Positions 57,990 to 64,000 of a stretch of 64,000 nt of DNA are shown here, piece by piece (within the stretch, counting starts at the first letter, position 1; each line of letters starts with the position of its first letter). The translations under genes and the position numbers were made by a program. Origin of the DNA: Mycobacterium fragae (lineage in GTDB: Bacteria; Actinomycetota; Actinomycetes; Mycobacteriales; Mycobacteriaceae). The stretch covers positions 124,001 through 188,000 of the forward strand of contig NZ_LQOW01000025.1 in NCBI RefSeq assembly GCF_002102185.1, given 5' to 3'. The notes beneath the pieces were generated by a model that was not told the DNA's origin, searched no databases, and worked only from the letters and a program-made list of their open reading frames with translations.

Positions 57990-59743
57990 CAGTACTTCCG
58001 TTCCTTGGGCTCATAGCGGGTCTGCACCACCGGCTTGAAATCCAGTCGGATGTCGGAGAGCAGGTTGCTGCCCTGCTTGTAGGCCATGGTGTGGCGCATG
58101 TAGTTGGTGTCGTCGCGGTTCGGGTAGTCCTCGCGGGCGTGCCCGCCACGGGATTCCTTGCGGCTCAACGCGCCTACCACGGTGACCTCGGCCAGTTCCA
58201 GCAGGAAACCGAGCTCGATCGCTTCCAGCAGATCACTGTTGAACCGTTTTCCCTTGTCGTGCACCGTGATTCGGGAATAGCGCTCTTTGAGAGCGTGGAT
58301 GTCGGTGAGCGCCTGCTTCAGCGTCTCCTCGGTGCGGAACACAGCGGCGTTGTTGTCCATCGTCTGCTGCAAAGCGCCGCGGATGTCGGCGACCCGCTCG
58401 TTGCCGTGCTCGGAAAGGATATCGGCCACCCAGCCGACGACCATCGCCTCGGGCTCCGGCGGCATGTCGACGAAGTCGTGGCCAAGGGCGTAGTTTGCCG
58501 CCGCAATCCCGGCTCGGCGACCGAACACGTTGATATCCAACAGCGAATTGGTGCCCAGCCGGTTGGCGCCGTGCACCGACACGCATGCGCATTCACCGGC
58601 CGCGTACAGGCCCGGCACCGTAGCGGCGTTGTCCCGCAACACCTGACCGGTGACCGTCGTGGGTATGCCGCCCATCAGGTAGTGACACGTCGGGTAGACC
58701 GGGACCAATTCGGTGACCGGGTCCACGCCAAGGTAGGTGCGGGCGAACTCGGTGATATCGGGCAGCTTCGCCGCCAGCACGTCCTCGCCAAGGTGGCGCA
58801 CGTCGATGTAGACGTAATCCTTCTGCGGCCCCGCGCCACGGCCCTCCAGCACTTCGCGCACCATCGAGCGGGCCACGATGTCGCGGGGCGCCAAGTCGAC
58901 GATCGTCGGCGCGTAGCGCTCCATGAAGCGCTCGCCCGCGCCGTTGAGCAGCCGGCCGCCCTCACCGCGCACGGCCTCGGAGATCAGGATGCCCAGGCCC
59001 GCTAAGCCCGTCGGGTGGAATTGGTGAAACTCCATGTCCTCCAACGGGAGTCCCTTACGGAACACAATGCCGATGCCGTCGCCGGTCAATGTGTGGGCGT
59101 TGGAGGTGGTCTTGTACATGCGGCCCGAGCCGCCGGTGGCAATCACCACGGCCTTGGCGTGGAAGACGTGGATGTCGCCGGTGGCCAGTTCGTAGGCGAC
59201 CACGCCGGAGGTCACCGGGCCGCTGCCGGTTTGGGTCAGCACCAGGTCGAGGACGTAGAACTCGTTGAAGAACTGCACATCGTGCTTGACGCAGTTCTGA
59301 TACAGCGTCTGCAAAATCATGTGGCCGGTGCGGTCGGCGGCATAGCAGGATCGCCGCACCGGGGCCTTGCCGTGATCGCGGGTGTGCCCGCCGAAGCGGC
59401 GCTGGTCGATACGGCCCTCGGGGGTGCGGTTGAACGGCATCCCCATTTTCTCCAGGTCGAGCACCGCGTCGATGGCTTCCTTGCACATGATCTCCACGGC
59501 GTCCTGGTCGGCCAGATAGTCGCCGCCCTTGACGGTGTCGAAGGTATGCCATTCCCAGTTGTCGTCTTCGACGTTGGCCAGCGCGGCGCACATGCCGCCC
59601 TGGGCGGCGCCGGTGTGGCTGCGGGTGGGGTACAGCTTGGTCAGCACTGCGGTACGAACCCGCGGACCCGCCTCGACCGCGGCCCGCATGCCTGCGCCGC
59701 CCGCGCCGACGATCACCACGTCGTATCGATGTTGGGCGATCAT
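57989..59743 (-). CDS. sdhA: Succinate dehydrogenase flavoprotein subunit
   Basis: A 584-residue catalytic subunit that oxidises succinate to fumarate. The FAD-binding VVIVGAGGAGMRAA begins at residue 9; H43 in TRSHTGAAQGG is the covalent FAD site. The active-site Arg lies in the HTRD and RSMVREVLEGRG blocks. ATG at 59743 overlaps the sdhD stop (ATGA). Matches Rv3318. Confidence 0.97.
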   Translation of the reverse strand: MIAQHRYDVVIVGAGGAGMRAAVEAGPRVRTAVLTKLYPTRSHTGAAQGGMCAALANVEDDNWEWHTFDTVKGGDYLADQDAVEIMCKEAIDAVLDLEKMGMPFNRTPEGRIDQRRFGGHTRDHGKAPVRRSCYAADRTGHMILQTLYQNCVKHDVQFFNEFYVLDLVLTQTGSGPVTSGVVAYELATGDIHVFHAKAVVIATGGSGRMYKTTSNAHTLTGDGIGIVFRKGLPLEDMEFHQFHPTGLAGLGILISEAVRGEGGRLLNGAGERFMERYAPTIVDLAPRDIVARSMVREVLEGRGAGPQKDYVYIDVRHLGEDVLAAKLPDITEFARTYLGVDPVTELVPVYPTCHYLMGGIPTTVTGQVLRDNAATVPGLYAAGECACVSVHGANRLGTNSLLDINVFGRRAGIAAANYALGHDFVDMPPEPEAMVVGWVADILSEHGNERVADIRGALQQTMDNNAAVFRTEETLKQALTDIHALKERYSRITVHDKGKRFNSDLLEAIELGFLLELAEVTVVGALSRKESRGGHAREDYPNRDDTNYMRHTMAYKQGSNLLSDIRLDFKPVVQTRYEPKERKY

Positions 59744-60180
59744 GACATGTTGGGGTCGAACGTCAGCAGTACGTAGCTGCCCAGCACCAGCGTGAATGCC
59801 ATCGACAACGCCAGCAGGGTGTTCAGCCAGAACCGGGTGGAGTCCTTGCGGCTGTAGTCGTCGATGATGGTGCGCAGGCCGTTGCCTCCGTGCAACTGGG
59901 CCAGCCATAGCAGCAACAGATCCCAGGTCTGCCAGAACGGCGAATGCCAGCGCTGCGCAACGTAGTTGAAGTCGATGCGGTACACGCCGTCGTCCCACAT
60001 CAGCATCACGAACAGGTGCCCGAGCGCCAAAAACACCAGCACGACACCGGAGAACCGCATGAACAGCCAGGCGTATTTCTCGAAGTTGGGCATTCCTGCG
60101 CGGCGTCGCGGCGCCCGCGGATTGTCCAGGCCGGCCGGGCGGTCGTGGCTGCGCTGCTGCACGGGTGCCCGCGTGCTCAT
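59740..60180 (-). CDS. sdhD: Succinate dehydrogenase membrane anchor subunit
   Basis: A 146-residue anchor with three membrane helices (about 38-60, 80-102 and 115-138). The first contains the heme/quinone-site His (LGHLFVMLMW). It binds quinone together with SdhC. A basic N-terminal stretch of ~30 residues precedes the first helix. ATG at 60180 overlaps the sdhC stop. Matches Rv3317. Confidence 0.93.
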   Translation of the reverse strand: MSTRAPVQQRSHDRPAGLDNPRAPRRRAGMPNFEKYAWLFMRFSGVVLVFLALGHLFVMLMWDDGVYRIDFNYVAQRWHSPFWQTWDLLLLWLAQLHGGNGLRTIIDDYSRKDSTRFWLNTLLALSMAFTLVLGSYVLLTFDPNMS

Positions 60181-60590
60181 CCGAACCGTCCCAGGAAGTG
60201 GATGCCGAGCACCACCGTCGTCGGAACCATCACCAGCAGCCAGACGACGCCGACCACCCACAACATCAGCCGTTGATAACGCGGACCCTGCGACCAGAAG
60301 TCGATCAAGATGATCCGCACACCGTTCAGCGCGTGATACAGCACGGCGGCCACCAGCCCGAATTCCATCAGGCCGACGATCGGTGTCTTGTAGGTCTCGA
60401 TGACTTCGTCGTAGGTCTGTGGACCCGCCCGAACCAGTGCGGTGTCCAGCACGTGCACGAACAGGAAGAAGAAGATAGTGGCACCGGTGATGCGGTGCAG
60501 CACCCACGACCACATGCCCGGATCGCCGCGGTACAGGGTTCGACGCGGGGGTCGTGCACGCGATCCTGGCGCGGACGTCGCCGTCGTCAT
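60177..60590 (-). CDS. sdhC: Succinate dehydrogenase cytochrome b subunit
   Basis: A 137-residue cytochrome b556 subunit with three membrane helices. VLHRITGATIFFFLFVHVLD and LYHALNGVRIILID carry the conserved His residues for heme and quinone. I chose the ATG at 60590 because GGAGG lies 5 nt upstream; an in-frame ATG at 60629 would add 13 residues without a ribosome site. First gene of the sdhCDAB operon, divergent from cdd. Confidence 0.9.
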   Translation of the reverse strand: MTTATSAPGSRARPPRRTLYRGDPGMWSWVLHRITGATIFFFLFVHVLDTALVRAGPQTYDEVIETYKTPIVGLMEFGLVAAVLYHALNGVRIILIDFWSQGPRYQRLMLWVVGVVWLLVMVPTTVVLGIHFLGRFG

Positions 60591-60776
60591 CACCGCCTCC
60601 GGATCTGTTGGGACCGTCGTGTGGGACATTCGCAATTTAGCCCCATTTGTGCTGGCGGACGAACCGCTTCGGAGCCGCCGACGCTTGCCCCGGCGGCAAA
60701 TCTAGGCTGGCGTTGTGATTTCAGCGACAGGGCCCGAGCCCGGCCCGGTGGAGTCCACCGACAAGGCAGTGCGACC
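60591..60776. promoter_or_regulatory. Divergent sdhC/cdd promoter region
   Basis: A 186-nt gap between sdhCDAB and cdd-deoA-add. It must hold both promoters. I saw no convincing operator, riboswitch or repeat in it. Confidence 0.4.
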
Positions 60777-61169
60777 ATGAACAATCCGGTTGACTGGAAT
60801 TTGCTGCGGGACAAGGCCATCCAGGCTGCGCATCACGCTTATGCACCGTATTCGCGGCTTCGGGTGGGTGCGGCGGCGCTGGTCGACGATCGCCGTGTGG
60901 TCACCGGCTGCAATGTGGAGAATGTCTCATATGGCCTAGGTCTCTGTGCCGAGTGCGCGGTGGTCTGCGCGCTGCACTCGACCGGTGGCGGTCGGCTGCT
61001 CGCGCTGGCCTGCGTCGACGCGAAGGGATCCCTGCTGACGCCGTGCGGACGCTGCCGGCAGGTGCTGTTGGAGCACGGTGGACCGGAGCTGCTGATCGAC
61101 CATCGCGACGGCCCCCGCCGGCTGGGCGACCTGCTGCCCGACGCCTTCGGCAGCGACGCACTCCCGTGA
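60777..61169 (+). CDS. cdd: Cytidine deaminase
   Basis: A 130-residue tetrameric zinc deaminase converting cytidine and deoxycytidine to uridine forms. YSRLRVGAA, GCNVENVSYG, the zinc/catalytic CAECAV and PCGRCRQ are intact. Its stop overlaps the GTG of deoA, so the salvage genes are coupled. Matches Rv3315c. Confidence 0.96.
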   Translation: MNNPVDWNLLRDKAIQAAHHAYAPYSRLRVGAAALVDDRRVVTGCNVENVSYGLGLCAECAVVCALHSTGGGRLLALACVDAKGSLLTPCGRCRQVLLEHGGPELLIDHRDGPRRLGDLLPDAFGSDALP

Positions 61170-62443
61170 TTTTCGACGCGCCGACGCTCATCCGGATCAA
61201 GCGCGACGGCGGTCGGCTCTCCGACGCCGCGATCGACTGGGTCATCGAGGCCTACACCGACGGGCGTATCGCCGAGGAGCAGATGTCGGCGCTGCTGATG
61301 GCGGTCTTCCTGCGCGGCATGGACACCGACGAGATCGCACGGTGGACGGCCGCGATGGTGGCCTCCGGTGAACGGATGGATTTCAGCGACCTGGCGCGCC
61401 CGACCGTCGACAAGCACTCCACCGGCGGGGTCGGCGACAAGATCACCCTGCCGTTGGTGGCGGTGGTCGCGGCCTGCGGCGCGGCCGTGCCGCAGGCTTC
61501 CGGGCGCGGGCTGGGACACACCGGTGGCACCTTGGACAAGCTGGAATCCATCGCCGGGTTCACCGCTGACCTGTCGAAAGACCAAGTGCGCCAACAACTT
61601 CGGGACCTCGGCGCGGCCATCTTCGCGGCCGGGCGGCTGGCACCCGCCGACGCCAAACTGTACGCGCTGCGCGACGTCACCGGCACCGTCGAATCGCTGC
61701 CGCTGATCGCCAGCTCGGTGATGAGCAAGAAACTCGCGGAGGGCGCCGGCGCGCTGGTGCTCGACGTCAAGGTCGGTTCCGGCGCGCTGCTGCACGCGGA
61801 ATCTCAATGCCGCGAGCTGGCCCGCACCATGGTGCGGCTGGGCACCGCGCACGGCGTGCCCACCCGCGCGCTGCTGACCGATATGAACCGTCCGCTGGGC
61901 CACGCCGTCGGCAACGCGCTCGAGGTGGCCGAGGCACTGGATGTGTTGGCCGGCGGCGGGCCGGCCGACGTGGTGGAGCTGACGGTAACCCTGGCCGCCG
62001 AGATGCTGCAGCTCGCCGGGATCGACGGCCAAGACCCTGTCCAGACGCTGCGCGACGGCACCGCCATGGACCGGTTCCGGGCCCTGGTCGCCGCGCAGGG
62101 CGGTGACTTGTCCGTACCATTGCCCCTTGGTGCGTGTTCGGAGACGGTCACCGCCAGCCGGGACGGCACAATGGGCGACATCGACGCGATGGCGGTTGGG
62201 CTGACGGTATGGCGGCTCGGCGCGGGCAGGTCCCGGCCGGGCGAGCAGGTGCAGCCCGGCGCCGGCCTGCGCATCCACCGCCGTCCCGGCGAGCCGGTGA
62301 CCGCCGGCGAGCCGCTGTTCACGCTGTACACCGACACCCCGGAACGGTTCGGGGCCGCGCTGGCGGAGCTGGACGGCGGCTGGAGTATAGGGGACACTGC
62401 GCCTGCCCCGCGGCCATTGATCGTCGATCGGATCACATCATGA
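61166..62443 (+). CDS. deoA: Thymidine phosphorylase
   Basis: A 425-residue pyrimidine nucleoside phosphorylase that splits thymidine or deoxyuridine with phosphate. [14 protein letters not shown] (phosphate site) and [19 protein letters not shown] (family signature) are intact, and the C-terminal hammerhead domain is present. GTG at 61166 overlaps cdd; the stop overlaps the add ATG. Matches Rv3314c. Confidence 0.96.
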   Translation: MIFDAPTLIRIKRDGGRLSDAAIDWVIEAYTDGRIAEEQMSALLMAVFLRGMDTDEIARWTAAMVASGERMDFSDLARPTVDKHSTGGVGDKITLPLVAVVAACGAAVPQASGRGLGHTGGTLDKLESIAGFTADLSKDQVRQQLRDLGAAIFAAGRLAPADAKLYALRDVTGTVESLPLIASSVMSKKLAEGAGALVLDVKVGSGALLHAESQCRELARTMVRLGTAHGVPTRALLTDMNRPLGHAVGNALEVAEALDVLAGGGPADVVELTVTLAAEMLQLAGIDGQDPVQTLRDGTAMDRFRALVAAQGGDLSVPLPLGACSETVTASRDGTMGDIDAMAVGLTVWRLGAGRSRPGEQVQPGAGLRIHRRPGEPVTAGEPLFTLYTDTPERFGAALAELDGGWSIGDTAPAPRPLIVDRITS

Positions 62444-63528
62444 CCACACCGCTGAACCTGGAGATGATCCAGCGGGCACCCAAGGCGCTGTTGCACGATC
62501 ACCTCGACGGCGGCCTGCGCCCGGCGACCGTGATCGACATCGCCGGAAAAACCGGCTACGACGACCTGCCCGCCACCGAGGTCGACGAACTGACCAAGTG
62601 GTTCCAAACCTCATCGCACAGCGGATCGCTGGAGCGCTACCTCGAACCTTTCTCGCACACCGTGGCGGTGATGCAGACCCCCGACGCGCTGCACCGGGTC
62701 GCCTTCGAGTGCGTTGAAGACCTGGCTGCCGACTCGGTGGTGTACGCCGAGGTGCGGTTCGCCCCCGAACTGCACATCAACCGCGGGCTGTCGTTCGACG
62801 AGGTCACCGATGCCGTGCTGGCGGGATTCGCCGATGGCGAGAAGGCCGCCGCGGCAGAGGGTCGCGCCATCACTGTGCGCTGTCTGGTCACCGCGATGCG
62901 CCACGCCGCGCTGTCCCGCGAGATCGCCGAGCTGGCGATCCGGTTCCGGGACAAGGGCGTGGTCGGATTCGACATCGCCGGCGCGGAGGCGGGATACCCC
63001 CCAACCCGTCACCTGGACGCATTTGAGTACATGCGAAACCACAATGCCCGCTTCACGATTCATGCCGGTGAAGCGTTCGGCTTGCCGTCCATCCACGAGG
63101 CGATCGCGTTCTGCGGTGCCGACCGGCTGGGCCACGGTGTGCGGATCGTCGACGACATCGACGTCGAGCCCGATGGCCGCGTTCGCTTGGGGCGGCTGGC
63201 ATCGATCCTGCGGGACAAGCGAATCCCGTTCGAGATGTGTCCCAGCTCCAACGTGCAGACCGGCGCCGTTGACAGCATCGCCAGCCATCCGTTCGATCTG
63301 TTGGCGCGGGCCAGGTTTCGGGTGACGATCAACACCGACAACCGGCTGATGAGCGATACCACGATGAGCCGCGAAATGCAGCGGCTCGTCGAGGCATTCG
63401 GCTACGGCTGGAGTGATCTCGAGCGGTTCACGATCAATGCGATGAAGTCGGCATTCATTCCGTTCGACGAACGGCTGGCGATCATCGACGAAGTCATCAA
63501 GCCGCGGTTCGCGGTGCTGATCGGCTAG
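62440..63528 (+). CDS. add: Adenosine deaminase
   Basis: A 362-residue zinc TIM-barrel deaminase converting adenosine to inosine. The zinc ligands and catalytic residues are visible in [29 protein letters not shown] and [10 protein letters not shown]. Third gene of the cdd-deoA-add salvage operon by an ATGA overlap. Matches Rv3313c. Confidence 0.96.
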   Translation: MTTPLNLEMIQRAPKALLHDHLDGGLRPATVIDIAGKTGYDDLPATEVDELTKWFQTSSHSGSLERYLEPFSHTVAVMQTPDALHRVAFECVEDLAADSVVYAEVRFAPELHINRGLSFDEVTDAVLAGFADGEKAAAAEGRAITVRCLVTAMRHAALSREIAELAIRFRDKGVVGFDIAGAEAGYPPTRHLDAFEYMRNHNARFTIHAGEAFGLPSIHEAIAFCGADRLGHGVRIVDDIDVEPDGRVRLGRLASILRDKRIPFEMCPSSNVQTGAVDSIASHPFDLLARARFRVTINTDNRLMSDTTMSREMQRLVEAFGYGWSDLERFTINAMKSAFIPFDERLAIIDEVIKPRFAVLIG

Positions 63529-63533
63529 GGCCG

Positions 63534-63546
63534 CCAAGCCGCTTGG
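63534..63546. terminator. Small hairpin between convergent add and multicopper oxidase
   Basis: CCAAG-CCG-CTTGG with perfect 5-bp arms in the 22-nt gap between the two convergent genes. Short and without a U-tract, so only a weak candidate. Confidence 0.3.
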
Positions 63547-63550
63547 AATG

Positions 63551-64000
63551 TCATGAACAGCGCAGCAAGGTCATAAATCCAAAGTCCATGTGAAGTTGCT
63601 GGTGGCAGTGCAGCAGCGAAAGGCCGGGTTGGTCCGCGACGAAGTCGACGTCCATGGTCTGGTAACCCCCGAGGATGGCAACGTCCTTGTGGATGCCGGC
63701 GGTTGGTGTGCCTGCGATGTGGGTGATTTCGAAGGTGTGACGATGCAGGTGCATGGGGTGGGCGTCGTCGCTGGCGTTGCGAAATCGCAGCCGGTACCGC
63801 TTGCCGTAGCCGATATCGAGGATCGCTCGCATGTTATCCATCGCGAAGGCGGTGCCGTTGATCGTCCAAACGTTGAATCCGTTGTGAGCGGCGTTGCGTT
63901 TCTCGATCAGCATGTCGATGGTGTGATCGACGGCAGGGGCACTCTGGTCAGCGGTGGTGAACAGGCGGTAGTCCCACCGAAACGGTGATGGTGACACCCA
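63551..64000 (-). CDS. Multicopper oxidase, C-terminal part (runs off the window)
   Basis: The last ~149 residues of a multicopper oxidase; the 5' part lies beyond the right edge. The copper-binding motifs of the final cupredoxin domain are present: HPMHLHRH, and HCHQQLHMDFGFM with the type-1 copper Cys and His. Such enzymes oxidise phenols, metals or similar substrates with oxygen. From memory no such gene follows add in M. tuberculosis. Confidence 0.88.
   Translation of the reverse strand, partial: WVSPSPFRWDYRLFTTADQSAPAVDHTIDMLIEKRNAAHNGFNVWTINGTAFAMDNMRAILDIGYGKRYRLRFRNASDDAHPMHLHRHTFEITHIAGTPTAGIHKDVAILGGYQTMDVDFVADQPGLSLLHCHQQLHMDFGFMTLLRCS

Overview
The window looks like chromosomal DNA from a Mycobacterium, most likely a non-tuberculous, probably slow-growing species. 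The DNA is GC-rich with tightly packed, often 1-4 nt overlapping genes. It carries family markers such as an MmpS/MmpL pair, a WS/DGAT wax/triacylglycerol synthase, an ImuA'/ImuB/DnaE2 mutasome, SigJ, and an FHA-domain ABC transporter. From memory, most genes follow the order of M. tuberculosis H37Rv from about Rv3396c (guaA) to Rv3313c (add). PE/PPE genes, cmaA1, mfpA and an intact metC, which I would expect in or near this region, are not present. No tRNA, rRNA, CRISPR array, prophage or insertion sequence was found.

Layout. 0-5.6 kb: two short-chain dehydrogenases facing an mmpS-mmpL-SRPBCC operon. 5.6-9.6 kb: guaA, then the SOS pair imuA'-imuB behind a LexA box. 9.6-14.1 kb (minus): lpqD-like phosphatase, acrA1-type reductase, a 2-oxoglutarate/Fe dioxygenase and a nucleoside hydrolase. 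14.2-19.0 kb: htdY, a lysine/acid repeat protein, otsB2, a universal stress protein and a WS/DGAT. 19.2-22.5 kb: dnaE2 behind a second, nearly identical LexA box. 22.5-25.8 kb: tautomerase and SDR divergent from an HxlR regulator, an F420/FMN-type protein divergent from a nitroreductase, and trmL. 26.1-32.9 kb: a four-gene conservon (sensor kinase, roadblock, DUF742, GTPase) meeting an FHA-ABC transporter tail to tail. 33-38.1 kb: old-yellow-type oxidoreductase, folD, DUF3017, DUF732, a berberine-bridge-type flavoenzyme and a methyltransferase. 38.1-44 kb: metX under a SAM-IV riboswitch, then two unrelated NADP isocitrate dehydrogenases. 44-48.7 kb: hydrolase, trpS, YihY, SnoaL-like, TetR and ICMT-like genes. 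48.7-57.2 kb: nagA-sugI, DUF1707, dacB1, SMP-30, class-III aminotransferase, sigJ and a carboxymuconolactone decarboxylase (CMD). 57.2-60.6 kb: sdhCDAB. 60.8-63.5 kb: cdd-deoA-add nucleoside salvage. The right edge cuts a multicopper oxidase.

How the genes work together. imuA', imuB and dnaE2 form the DNA-damage mutagenesis system and share LexA boxes that differ at one base. cdd, deoA, add, iunH and guaA handle nucleosides and purines. sdhCDAB and the two isocitrate dehydrogenases serve the TCA cycle. acrA1, htdY, WS/DGAT and MmpL handle lipids. sigJ has the ECF41 hallmarks, and its convergent neighbour, the CMD gene, carries a match to the published ECF41 promoter.

The points most worth a second look are: an apparent deletion scar of metC between the SAM-IV riboswitch and metX; the conservon without mfpA; a predicted leaderless ECF41 promoter; an SDR without its catalytic Tyr; a BBE-like flavoprotein whose Tat motif reads RQ; and a set of long hairpins between convergent genes that share a TCGCGA core.
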